Shown here one piece after another: positions 13,371 through 21,544 of a DNA stretch of 43,718 bases. This DNA is from Acidiluteibacter sp965660325 (lineage in GTDB: Bacteria > Bacteroidota > Bacteroidia > Flavobacteriales_E > Vicingaceae). Position 1 is the first letter of the stretch. Each line of letters begins with the position of its first letter. Under the pieces are notes generated by a model. It had not been told where the DNA came from. It saw only the letters and a program-made list of their open reading frames with translations, and did no database searches. The translations under genes were made by a program, and so were the position numbers. The stretch spans positions 1 through 43,718 of the forward strand of contig CBFHZL010000008.1 of the NCBI GenBank assembly GCA_965660325.1. Direction: 5' to 3'.

Positions 13371-15802
13371 TAGCGAAGCTCCGCCCCCAGCTCTTTTTGA
13401 TAAATTTTGATGAACTTATCCATCACCTTCTCAATTTGAACATCAGTAAGTGTTTTATTATCGTCGCCAAACGTAAAGCTTACACCGTATGACTTTTTGC
13501 CCTCGGCTAGATTTTTACCTTGGTATACATCAAACAAGCTCACCTCTTTCAATAGCTTTCGCTCTTGTTTTCTTGCGAGTTGCTCAATTGTCTCAAAGGA
13601 CACGGTATTGTCAATCAATAACGCTAAGTCTCTACGTACAGTTGGAAATTTGGAGATAGGAGAATACTGAACTGCTTTTGGTGAAACCAACTTCATTACA
13701 TTACCCCAATTGAAATCTGCATAAAAAACCTCTTGAGAAACATCAAATTGCTTTAACAATTGGCTACTTACTGCTCCAAAACTAACCAGGGGACGCTTAT
13801 TTAACGTATAGGAAATACCGTAAGCAAATTGATCATTTCCTGTAATCTCTTCTGTTTCTAATCGACCCTTAAGTTTGAGGTTTTGAATGATTAGTTCTAC
13901 TTGATTCTTCAGGTGATAAAAATTAACTGCAATGGTTTTTGATTGCCAGTTTTCCTGTTGATTAGCACCGGTCATTAATAAGCTTAGGCGTTTCACTTCT
14001 TTGTACTTCCCAGCTTCTCCTTTAAAGTATGTTTTTCCAAACTCATACATTTTCAATCGATTCGACTTTCGATTGATGTTGTAACGCAAAGTATCTAATC
14101 CACCAAACAATAAGTTTTGTCGCATAACATTTAAGTCGGAGCTCAATGGATTAAGCATCTCTACGACATCCGTTCCTAGTTCGCCTTCCTTGGTGTAATA
14201 ACTTCCGGCAGTCAAGGAGTTATTCCAGATTTCATAAAAGCCATTAGCGGTCATCATATCCGAAACACTGTTCTGTAGTGCTTCTGCATCAGGCTTTGGT
14301 GCATAAGAAATAGAAGACTTTAAAAAATCAGGCATTTCAATGTGGTTGTACCCATAAATCCGCAACACATCTTCAATCACATCAATTTCTCGCTGCACAT
14401 CTACTCGGTAAGGAGGAACAGATAGGCTTAAAACGCCATCTTTTTCTGCCTTTATTTCAATTTCTAAATCAGTTATTATTTGCTTGATTCGCTCCTCTCC
14501 TATTTCTTGTCCGATGATCCTGTTGCAATTCGCAATAGAAAAATCAAACTCAAAGTTGGGGATTGGGTTCGGGTAGATATCATCGATCTCGCTTGTAATT
14601 TCACCACCTGCTAACTCTTGAATCAACAATGCAGCCCTTTTCAAGGCATAAATGGTGATATTTGGATCAGTTCCTCTTTCATAACGAAAAGAAGCATCGG
14701 TGTTTAATCCATGTCGTTTGGCCGTTTTACGAACGGAAACCGGATTAAAATAAGCACTTTCTAAAAAAACATTAGTTGTTGCAGTTTTTACACCACATTT
14801 TTCGCCGCCAAAAACTCCTGCAATACACATTCCTTCATTTGTATTACAAATCATTAGATCCTTATCTGAAAGCTTTCGCTCTACCTCATCCAAGGTTGTA
14901 AAAGGAGTATTATCGGGCAATTGCTTTACAATTACTTGGTTCCCGTCGATTTTGTCAGCATCAAACGCATGAAGCGGTTGACCCAGCTCATGCAACACAT
15001 AATTGGTTACATCCACTACATTATTGATCGGTTTAGCACCAATCGTTAGTAAATGGTTCTTCAACCAATTGGGGCTTTCTTTTACTTGAACTCCTGAAAT
15101 CGTCAAAGAAGAATATCTAGGACACGCTTCCTGATCTTCAACAGTTACTTCAATTTTTCGAGAAGTGTTCGCAACTTTAAATTCACCTACCGAAGGCTTA
15201 ATTACTTCTGCTACTTTATCGTATCGTTTTAAAACTGCTACTAGATCTCTTGCTACTCCAAAATGTGATGCAGCATCAGCTCTGTTTGGCGTTAAGCCAA
15301 TTTCAATCATCCAATCGCTTTCTACATTAAAATACTCAGCAGCTGGAGTACCGACAACGGCCGTTGGATCCAAAACCATAATTCCATCGTGGCCTTTTCC
15401 CAATCCAATTTCATCTTCTGCACAGATCATACCTTCAGAGACCTTTCCTCTAATTTTTGATTTCTTTATTTTAAATGACTCTCCATCAATTGGAAACAAA
15501 ACAGCTCCAACAGTTGAAACAACCACCTTTTGGCCAACTTCAACGTTCGGTGCTCCACAAACAATGTTCAATGGCTCTGCGCCACCAACATCTACAGTCG
15601 TACAGTTTAGTTTATCCGCATCAGGGTGCTTCACCTTTGTTAGCACCTCACCAATTACAATGCCCTTTAAGCCACCTTTGATGGTCTCTACTTCTTCCAT
15701 ACCTTCTACTTCTAACCCACAATCGGTTAAGTAAATAGAAGTTTCTTGTGGCGTGATATTGGCCTTAATGTAATTACGTAACCAGCTGTATGCTATTTTC
15801 AT
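13370..15802 (-). CDS. pheT: Phenylalanyl-tRNA synthetase beta subunit
   Basis: PheT pairs with PheS in an (alpha-beta)2 enzyme that charges tRNA-Phe. The 810-aa length is typical. Domains in order are: an N-terminal region; an EMAP/OB tRNA-binding domain (about 40-150, GIVIGEVLTKVKHPDADKLN and CGAPNVEVGQKV); the B3/B4 editing region (about 210-385, with NNVVDVTNYVLHELGQPLHAFD); the B5 domain (about 405-480); a catalytic-like core (about 490-690, YGYNHIEMP, NPLSSDLNVMRQNLL); and the FDX-ACB anticodon-binding domain (about 715-810, KFPTVRRDLALLID). pheS is not in the window. A -7-like TATCTTTG (minus strand, 15838-15831) lies 29 bp before the ATG. An octamer array starts on the stop codon. Confidence 0.97.
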   Translation of the reverse strand: MKIAYSWLRNYIKANITPQETSIYLTDCGLEVEGMEEVETIKGGLKGIVIGEVLTKVKHPDADKLNCTTVDVGGAEPLNIVCGAPNVEVGQKVVVSTVGAVLFPIDGESFKIKKSKIRGKVSEGMICAEDEIGLGKGHDGIMVLDPTAVVGTPAAEYFNVESDWMIEIGLTPNRADAASHFGVARDLVAVLKRYDKVAEVIKPSVGEFKVANTSRKIEVTVEDQEACPRYSSLTISGVQVKESPNWLKNHLLTIGAKPINNVVDVTNYVLHELGQPLHAFDADKIDGNQVIVKQLPDNTPFTTLDEVERKLSDKDLMICNTNEGMCIAGVFGGEKCGVKTATTNVFLESAYFNPVSVRKTAKRHGLNTDASFRYERGTDPNITIYALKRAALLIQELAGGEITSEIDDIYPNPIPNFEFDFSIANCNRIIGQEIGEERIKQIITDLEIEIKAEKDGVLSLSVPPYRVDVQREIDVIEDVLRIYGYNHIEMPDFLKSSISYAPKPDAEALQNSVSDMMTANGFYEIWNNSLTAGSYYTKEGELGTDVVEMLNPLSSDLNVMRQNLLFGGLDTLRYNINRKSNRLKMYEFGKTYFKGEAGKYKEVKRLSLLMTGANQQENWQSKTIAVNFYHLKNQVELIIQNLKLKGRLETEEITGNDQFAYGISYTLNKRPLVSFGAVSSQLLKQFDVSQEVFYADFNWGNVMKLVSPKAVQYSPISKFPTVRRDLALLIDNTVSFETIEQLARKQERKLLKEVSLFDVYQGKNLAEGKKSYGVSFTFGDDNKTLTDVQIEKVMDKFIKIYQKELGAELR

Positions 15803-15884
15803 GGATGGGTGAAATCAAAAATTAAAAAAACAAAGATAAAAAAACGCTTAGATTGTGGCAGCTTGAGAACAGATTAAATGTCAT

Positions 15885-16790
15885 TTATGGCATGGAAGCT
15901 TTCCACACTTTTATACGCCGGTCGTCACCTGTACTTATTACAAAATCATGCGCATGTAGAAACAACAACGCATTTACGGAATGGGTATGACCTTTTGCTT
16001 TCGGTATCTGTATTCGCTGCAATGGCTTAAGTGTGCTCGTCTCCCAAACTTTTATGGTCTTATCGCGACTAGCAGAAATAAGATAAGGAAAACCTTCTGG
16101 TTGCATTAGATCATAAATAGCCCAATTGTGCGCAGGAAACGCATTGATTTTTTGATACATCATTAAGTCCCACTCGACCAAATAAGCATTTTTTAACCCT
16201 ACGACCAGGTGTTGTTCTTGTATATATGCAATTGAATTTACTCCTGCATCATGCGCTAAAATCTGCTTAGTGGTAAAATCGTGCATCGCAAGTAAGTATA
16301 AGTTTCCGTCTCCACAACCTACTGCTATTTCCTTACGAGCATTTGAAAAAGTCAGTTTTCTAATTTTTTGCTCCGTCAGTTGCACTTGATGGATTAATTC
16401 AAATGTGTTGGCATCCCAAACTGAAAAAGACCCATCGCCAGAGGCAACATATACGTGTTCTGTCTCGGAATTGTATTTGATATCAAAAATATAGGCTTTA
16501 TGCGCTGAAAGTAGTTTTACTTCTTGCTTTTTCGTTAAATCCAAAACGTGAATTCCTCCACCGGTCTGTCCAACCAATAACCTATCTGACTTCGGTAAAT
16601 AACACAAAGAAACTATCATGGCAGGAATTTGAGCGACCACTTTATGTTCGTCAGAAGCCACATTCCACCAAATTACCTTACGATCAGAACCTGCTGAAAA
16701 AAAAGTATCTGCCGTAGGTCCATTTTCTAAGGCATAGATAGCCGCTTGATGTTCTTGATACTCTTTAATGTAGGATAATAATGCTGCCAA
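15885..16790 (-). CDS. WD40 repeat protein
   Basis: This 301-aa cytoplasmic protein is composed of WD40 beta-propeller repeats. Typical blade ends are visible: GSDRKVIWW, GDGSFSVWD, SASRDKTIKVWE and GDDRRIKVWK. About seven blades would fill the length, so the whole protein is probably one propeller. There is no signal peptide and no fused enzyme domain. WD40 propellers act as protein-binding scaffolds, and nothing here identifies the partner. It lies between pheT and recG on the same strand, but with repeat-rich DNA upstream and 82 bp before pheT, so an operon is not obvious. Confidence 0.9.
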   Translation of the reverse strand: MAALLSYIKEYQEHQAAIYALENGPTADTFFSAGSDRKVIWWNVASDEHKVVAQIPAMIVSLCYLPKSDRLLVGQTGGGIHVLDLTKKQEVKLLSAHKAYIFDIKYNSETEHVYVASGDGSFSVWDANTFELIHQVQLTEQKIRKLTFSNARKEIAVGCGDGNLYLLAMHDFTTKQILAHDAGVNSIAYIQEQHLVVGLKNAYLVEWDLMMYQKINAFPAHNWAIYDLMQPEGFPYLISASRDKTIKVWETSTLKPLQRIQIPKAKGHTHSVNALLFLHAHDFVISTGDDRRIKVWKASMP

Positions 16791-16879
16791 AACTAAGATT
16801 TTGAAGTAAAATTAAGGGTTTATTAAGTGTTCACACGCAGATTTGTATGATTTTCGCAAAATGTATTCTATATTAAATC

Positions 16880-16920
16880 TAACCGCAAAGAGCGCAAAGG
16901 GTTTCGCAAAGGACGCAATG
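16880..16920 (-). repeat. CGCAAAG-type block (block A), copy 3
   Basis: The plus strand reads ACCGCAAAGAGCGCAAAGG, then GTTTCGCAAAGGACGCAA. It is the distal module of the composite 3' element of recG and has the same relative orientation as the other three copies. Confidence 0.78.
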
Positions 16921-16942
16921 GAAAAGTTTTAGCTTTGGGAAG

Positions 16943-17018
16943 CTCATTGTCTTATCTTTCGACTCCGCTCAAGATGACAAATCGATTCCGATCAAAGTTA
17001 AAAAGACTGTCGCAGTTC
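16943..17018 (-). repeat. 76-bp block (block B), copy 2
   Basis: This is the inverse copy of 8702-8777, about 91% identical by eye. It lies between the octamer array (toward recG) and the CGCAAAG block, the same order as after the FadL-like gene. Confidence 0.8.
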
Positions 17019-17040
17019 AAATTATACGGGTTTATTTAAC

Positions 17041-17173
17041 CAAATCATTATATCAATTTATTAATTTACCTGACCAACTTTCGACGGATAAACTTATTGA
17101 TTCATTATCTCATTAATACGTTAACTTACTAATTCATTGGTATATTGATCCATTACTATATTAAATCATTGTA
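17041..17173 (-). repeat. Degenerate 8-bp tandem array at the 3' end of recG (array 3)
   Basis: On the plus strand ten contiguous units run 17090-17169: AAACTTAT, TGATTCAT, TATCTCAT, TAATACGT, TAACTTAC, TAATTCAT, TGGTATAT, TGATCCAT, TACTATAT, TAAATCAT. A 20-bp GC-rich element (17069-17088) separates them from about three more units (17044-17067). Four bases lie between the last full unit and the stop codon complement (17174-17176). Confidence 0.82.
17069..17088 (-). repeat. 20-bp GC-rich element, copy 3
   Basis: The minus strand reads TCCGTCGAAAGTTGGTCAGG, related to 8631-8650 and 13112-13131. It interrupts the octamer array after recG. Confidence 0.6.
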
Positions 17174-19285
17174 CTAAGAAATCCTACTCCAGTTCGTTTT
17201 ACCGCGCTGTTGCTCGCGAGCAAATGCAAGTATCGGTTGGTTTTCGGGTAATTGTAAATTCGGGTCGCTATCCAATACATCTTTTGCGGCATTGCGGGCT
17301 ACTTCTATCAGTTGACCATCCTTAGCGAGATTAGTAAGCTTCAAATTCACAGGCACTCCACTTTGCTGGGTTCCTGACAAATCTCCTGGTCCGCGAAGTT
17401 TTAAATCCACCTCAGCAATTTGAAACCCATCATTGGTATCCGTCATGGTTTTCATTCGCAATTTTCCATCATCGGAAAGTTTATAACCTGTCATTAAATA
17501 ACAATAAGACTGCTCCGCACCACGACCAACCCTTCCACGCAACTGATGCAATTGTGACAAACCAAAACGCTCGGCACTCTCTATGACCATCAAAGACGCA
17601 TTGGGCACGTTCACACCCACTTCAATTACCGTAGTAGCCACCATAATTTGTGTTTCTCCATTCACAAATCGCTGCATTTCCATTTCCTTATTTTCATTGG
17701 TCATTTGTCCGTGAACAATACTCACTTGATATTCCGGTCGAGGAAATTTGTTTAATACATGATCAAAACCAGCTTGCAAATTGGCATAATCCATCTTTTC
17801 AGATTCATCAATTAATGGATATACGATGTAAACTTGACGGCCTAATTTGATTTGCTCCCGCAACACTCCCCACAGTCGTTCACGCTTATTTTCAAACCAG
17901 TGAATCGTTTCGATAGGCTTTCGTCCTGGTGGCAATTCATCTATGACAGAAACATCCAAATCGCCATAGAGCGTCATGGCCAATGTTCGGGGAATGGGTG
18001 TTGCCGTCATCACTAAAATATGAGGCACTCCGCTCGCATTTTTCTTCCACAACCGAGCCCGCTGTGCTACCCCAAATCGATGCTGCTCATCGATTACACA
18101 CAAACCGAGGTTGTGAAATTTAACTTTATCCTCTAGCAAAGCATGCGTCCCCACTAAAATATGCAACTCTCCACTTTCCAGTTCGGCATGGATAACTCTG
18201 CGCGCTTTCACCTTAACAGAGCCGGTTAGCAGTGAAATTTTTACCGGCATTCCCTCTAGCATTTCGCTTAATGAAGCATAATGTTGCTGCGCCAGAATTT
18301 CGGTTGGTGCCATCAAACAAGCCTGAAACCCGTTATCCATCGCCATAAGCATAGCCATTAACCCAACGACCGTTTTACCACTTCCCACATCACCCTGCAG
18401 CAGACGATTCATCTGCCGCCCTGTACCCATGTCCTTTCGAATCTCCTTCAATACTCGCTTTTGTGCATTCGTCAATTCAAACGCTAAATTATTTTCATAA
18501 AAATGATTGAAGTACTCGCCTATCCTTGGAAAGGAAAAACCTCTTGTCTTATTGGTGTTGATGAGTTTGAGCTTCAACAATTCTAATTGAATGAAAAACA
18601 ATTCCTCAAATTTCAATCGAAATATTGCACGTTTTAACAGGTCGGTATTTTTGGGAAAATGCAACTGAATCAATGCCTTTTCTCGTGGTAACAATTTGTA
18701 TTGCTCAATAATTCCGGGGGCTAAATTCTCAGGAATTTTTCCAATCAACTGCGTGAAAAGGTTCTTTTGAAGCTTTACAATATTCTTGGAACTCAATCCT
18801 GAATTATTCAGCTTTTCAGTAGATGTGTAAACCGCTTGTAGCGTTGACTGGATATTATTTTTGTATTCCACCAACGTTTCTAACTCAGGATGAACAATAC
18901 TGAGTGAATTGTTGAATGCATTTACTTTCCCATAAAGCACATACTTCACTCCAACACGAACCGTTGAGCCTAAAAACTTAATTCCTTTAAACCAAACCAC
19001 TTGAATTCGACCAGTATCGTCTTTGAATGTAGCTGCTAACCGCTTTTGGCGAGCTGTACCAATTGTTTCTATGTGTACAAACTCTCCAACAATTTGTATG
19101 TAGGGCAAGTCGGGATGTAGTTCCGATATGGTATAAAATTTTGTTTTATCGACGTATCGAAACGGATAGTGCGTCATCAAGTCTCCAAACGTGCGAATAT
19201 TCAACCCTTTTTTAAGCAATTCTGCTCTCTTAGGACCTACCCCTTTCAGGTATTCAATAGAAGTTTGTAACAGTTGTTGACTCAT
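17174..19285 (-). CDS. recG: ATP-dependent DNA helicase RecG
   Basis: RecG reverses stalled replication forks and processes branched DNA. The 703-aa length is typical. It opens with a helix-hairpin-helix-like segment (SIEYLKGVGPKRAELLKKGL), followed by the OB-fold wedge domain (about 60-150). The helicase core has Walker A GDVGSGKTVVGLMAM (about 298-312), the RecG-specific DEQHRFGVAQRARL (motif II, about 396-409), VMTATPIPRTLAMTLYGDLDVSVIDELPPGRKPI (motif III region), and the C-terminal motifs QIMVATTVIEVGVNVPNASLM and QLHQLRGRVGRG. The end of the protein has the LRGPGDLSGTQQSG segment. No usual terminator follows; an octamer array does. Confidence 0.97.
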   Translation of the reverse strand: MSQQLLQTSIEYLKGVGPKRAELLKKGLNIRTFGDLMTHYPFRYVDKTKFYTISELHPDLPYIQIVGEFVHIETIGTARQKRLAATFKDDTGRIQVVWFKGIKFLGSTVRVGVKYVLYGKVNAFNNSLSIVHPELETLVEYKNNIQSTLQAVYTSTEKLNNSGLSSKNIVKLQKNLFTQLIGKIPENLAPGIIEQYKLLPREKALIQLHFPKNTDLLKRAIFRLKFEELFFIQLELLKLKLINTNKTRGFSFPRIGEYFNHFYENNLAFELTNAQKRVLKEIRKDMGTGRQMNRLLQGDVGSGKTVVGLMAMLMAMDNGFQACLMAPTEILAQQHYASLSEMLEGMPVKISLLTGSVKVKARRVIHAELESGELHILVGTHALLEDKVKFHNLGLCVIDEQHRFGVAQRARLWKKNASGVPHILVMTATPIPRTLAMTLYGDLDVSVIDELPPGRKPIETIHWFENKRERLWGVLREQIKLGRQVYIVYPLIDESEKMDYANLQAGFDHVLNKFPRPEYQVSIVHGQMTNENKEMEMQRFVNGETQIMVATTVIEVGVNVPNASLMVIESAERFGLSQLHQLRGRVGRGAEQSYCYLMTGYKLSDDGKLRMKTMTDTNDGFQIAEVDLKLRGPGDLSGTQQSGVPVNLKLTNLAKDGQLIEVARNAAKDVLDSDPNLQLPENQPILAFAREQQRGKTNWSRIS

Positions 19286-19350
19286 CAGATATTAATAGCT
19301 AGCCCATAAAAATAAGGGATAATTTGAAATGTGTTGTTTGAAAAGGCAAA

Positions 19351-19857
19351 CTATCGGTTGGCATAATTCACTTTAATTTGCTCCACAATGTCAGAAACAG
19401 CCGGACAAACCATAGTGTTCTTATAAGTCAGGTTTAAAATTTGGTGCATCTTTCTGCGATCCGTATGAGGATATTCCCTGCATGCATTTGGTCGAGCTTC
19501 ATAGGCCATGCAATAATTATCGTCGGCTAAAAAAGGACAAGGTGCAGCAGGAAAAACAAAATCATTCTCCTCGTCTTCTACCAAATACTGCGTCACAAAC
19601 TCTGCCGGTCGCATTTTAAAATGCTTGGCCATTCGTTCGATATCTTTCTGCTGAAATATTGGAGAAGTTGTTTTGCAGCAATTTCCACAATCCAAACAAT
19701 CGATTTCTTCAAAAGCTTCCTCGTGCAACTGATGAAACTGCTGATCCAAATCCTTCGGCTTCTTCTTTTTCAATCGATCTAAAAAAGTTTTATTCTCTTT
19801 TTTGTTTTGGTTTGCTCGATCTAATTTATCAGTCAGAAAAGATAGAATGGGCTTCAA
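19351..19857 (-). CDS. YkgJ-type cysteine cluster protein
   Basis: This is a 168-aa protein of the YkgJ/Fe-S-oxidoreductase-like (zinc/iron-chelating) family. The first cluster is CLDCGNCC (C54, C57, C60, C61). The second group lies about 50 residues later as CPFLADDNYCMAYEARPNACREYP. The N-terminal 45 residues are very basic and helical. The cysteine spacing implies binding of a metal or Fe-S cluster, but the biochemical role is not established. It lies 65 bp upstream of recG on the same strand and may be cotranscribed with it. Confidence 0.88.
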   Translation of the reverse strand: MKPILSFLTDKLDRANQNKKENKTFLDRLKKKKPKDLDQQFHQLHEEAFEEIDCLDCGNCCKTTSPIFQQKDIERMAKHFKMRPAEFVTQYLVEDEENDFVFPAAPCPFLADDNYCMAYEARPNACREYPHTDRRKMHQILNLTYKNTMVCPAVSDIVEQIKVNYANR

Positions 19858-19912
19858 AAGATAAATATTTAGTGGATGAAGACAAAGGTCGGGATTTTTA
19901 AGAATACTTTTT

Positions 19913-19957
19913 TAACCGCAAAGGGCACGGAGGATTTCGCAAAGGGCGCAAAGAAGT
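19913..19957 (-). repeat. CGCAAAG-type block (block A), copy 4
   Basis: The plus strand reads ACCGCAAAGGGCACGGAGG, then ATTTCGCAAAGGGCGCAAAG. It is the distal module of the 3' element of mnmD. Between it and the array lies a GC-rich patch, CCTTGCCGCAGGCAGGACG (about 20009-20027), resembling the other GC-rich elements but not a clear copy. No block B is seen here. Confidence 0.75.
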
Positions 19958-20060
19958 AAATAATAACGATTACCTCAAAAGCAGTCTAAATTCTAGTCTC
20001 TAATAGTGCCTTGCCGCAGGCAGGACGCGGTCAAAGATCTAATGTCAAAACCTCCAGCAT

Positions 20061-20140
20061 TTACTAATTCAACAATTGACTAATTCACTTATTGACTATT
20101 TATATAATTGATACATTGAAAAATTGGTACATGGTCAAAT
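20061..20140 (-). repeat. Degenerate 8-bp tandem array at the 3' end of mnmD (array 4)
   Basis: Ten uninterrupted octamers occupy exactly 80 bp. On the plus strand they are TTACTAAT, TCAACAAT, TGACTAAT, TCACTTAT, TGACTATT, TATATAAT, TGATACAT, TGAAAAAT, TGGTACAT, GGTCAAAT. The last base of the last unit is the final A of the mnmD TAA stop codon on the minus strand, the same register as at pheT. This is the cleanest of the four arrays. Confidence 0.88.
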
Positions 20141-20841
20141 TACTTTATCGCTCTCAGCACCTCTCTTTTCCCTCCATCAGGCCCAGGGTGTTTTTCAATG
20201 GAAAACCCTTGCTCTATCAGCGCTCTTTTTACATCACCTTTCACGCAGTAAGTTGAAAGCACACCACCAGTCTTTAAAACGGTGTACATTTTTTTAAACA
20301 CCTCATTCGTCCATAATTCGCCTTGTACTTCAGGTGCAAATGCATCAAAATAAATCAAGTCGTATTGTTCAGGAGAAAAATCAATTGCCTCAATGGGCGC
20401 TTCAATTTTAGTCAACTTGAGTAATGGTGAAATGGCCACCTCTTCATTCCACGGTGATTGGTGAATCGATTCAAAAAACATTGAGGCAGAAGGATGTAAT
20501 AACTGTTCAGCATAGTTCAGTTGATTCAGTAACTCATCTTCCACAGGAAATGCCTCCACCGCATCGTAACGCAGTTCTTTTTTCAATCCCTCATTGGCTA
20601 AAGCCGTCATCAGCACATTTAAACCTGTACCCATGCCCACTTCTAGAATCGCAATGGATTCTTTTTGTTGCGCCACATAAGAAAGACCCAAATCTATAAA
20701 TACCCGTTGGGATTCTTTTATCGATCCATGATACGAATGGTAGTGTTCATCTAAGTCAGGAACATATAAAGAATGTGACCCGTCGGCAGTAGTAATAATC
20801 TCTCTTTTCAAATCTGTCGGTTTTGTTACAATTGAACCCAA
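20140..20841 (-). CDS. mnmD: tRNA (mnm5s2U34) methyltransferase, MnmD type
   Basis: MnmD is an SAM-dependent methyltransferase that finishes the 5-methylaminomethyl group at wobble U34 in tRNAs for Lys, Glu and Gln. The 233-aa protein corresponds to the methyltransferase half of the E. coli fusion protein MnmC and lacks the FAD oxidase half, as is usual outside the Proteobacteria. The SAM motif is EVGMGTGLNVLMTA. The family motif YDLIYFDAFAPEVQGELWTNEVF follows, and the C-terminus has GVLSTYCVKGDVKRAL and PGPDGGKREVLRA. A -7-like TAAATTTG on the minus strand (20871-20864) lies 23 bp before the ATG. It is divergent from the thioredoxin-like gene. Confidence 0.92.
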   Translation of the reverse strand: MGSIVTKPTDLKREIITTADGSHSLYVPDLDEHYHSYHGSIKESQRVFIDLGLSYVAQQKESIAILEVGMGTGLNVLMTALANEGLKKELRYDAVEAFPVEDELLNQLNYAEQLLHPSASMFFESIHQSPWNEEVAISPLLKLTKIEAPIEAIDFSPEQYDLIYFDAFAPEVQGELWTNEVFKKMYTVLKTGGVLSTYCVKGDVKRALIEQGFSIEKHPGPDGGKREVLRAIK

Positions 20842-20859
20842 AAAAGAAGGGTATTTTTG
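20832..20859 (+). promoter_or_regulatory. Bacteroidota-type promoter for the thioredoxin-like gene
   Basis: TTG (20832-20834), 17 nt, then TATTTTTG (20852-20859) match the consensus. Initiation near 20865 would give a leader of about 22 nt before the ATG at 20887. The upstream element overlaps the first codons of mnmD on the other strand. Confidence 0.6.
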
Positions 20860-20886
20860 TAATCAAATTTAAGAAACTACAACGGT

Positions 20887-21498
20887 ATGAAATTTCCATT
20901 CGACAAAAAAAGAATAGAGGAAGGTATGACCTTCCAAGCATATTATGATCTAACTGAAAAAGTAGTCGCTGAAGGTAAAACGACAGGACCCAACCAATCT
21001 AACGATCTTGCGCACTACACCAAACTTAACCTGTCTCGCATGAAGCGACTCGTAAAGACAGTAGCTTTAAATGATGCATTGGTCGAGAAGATTAATCAAG
21101 TTAAAAGAAAAACATACTTCCTTGTTATTACTGAAGCATGGTGTGGTGATGCCGCTCAGAATGTACCACTAATTGCAAAGGCTGCCGAATTTAGTTCAAA
21201 CATTGAATTAAAAATAATCCTTAGAGATGACAACTTAGACATTATGGATGCCTACCTCACCAATGGAGGTCGATCTATTCCAAAGGTGATTGCAATAGAT
21301 TCGGAATCGTTAAACGTAATTGGCGAATGGGGACCACGACCACTAGCAGCACAAAAATTGATGTTGGAGCTAAAATCAAAAGAAGTCGCTCATACCGAAA
21401 TGGTAGAAGTGCTACAGCGATGGTATAACGAGGATAAAACACATTCTTTCCAAGCGGATTTTGCGGCCTTAATTGACGCGGTAGTTACCAATGCGTAA
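20887..21498 (+). CDS. Thioredoxin-like protein with a single active-site cysteine (WCGDA)
   Basis: This is a 203-aa cytoplasmic protein with a thioredoxin-like core. KTYFLVITEAWCGDAAQNVPLI (about 76-97) corresponds to the thioredoxin active-site strand and helix. Only the first cysteine (C86) is kept; the second position of CxxC is Ala. GRSIPKVIAIDS (about 136-147) is the cis-Pro loop region. It therefore cannot act as a classical dithiol reductant, and a monothiol or bacillithiol/glutathione-linked role is possible but unproven. Similar WCGDA proteins are widespread in Bacteroidota and Firmicutes as far as I recall. It has its own promoter and lies 46 bp before a lipoprotein gene. Confidence 0.82.
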   Translation: MKFPFDKKRIEEGMTFQAYYDLTEKVVAEGKTTGPNQSNDLAHYTKLNLSRMKRLVKTVALNDALVEKINQVKRKTYFLVITEAWCGDAAQNVPLIAKAAEFSSNIELKIILRDDNLDIMDAYLTNGGRSIPKVIAIDSESLNVIGEWGPRPLAAQKLMLELKSKEVAHTEMVEVLQRWYNEDKTHSFQADFAALIDAVVTNA

Positions 21499-21544
21499 GC
21501 AATAAATAAAAGGGATTTCAGTTCTTTAGCTATATTTGCCCATT

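Noticed and set aside
20061..20140. Octamer array as a CRISPR array
   Set aside because: Units are 8 bp and degenerate, with no spacers or cas genes.
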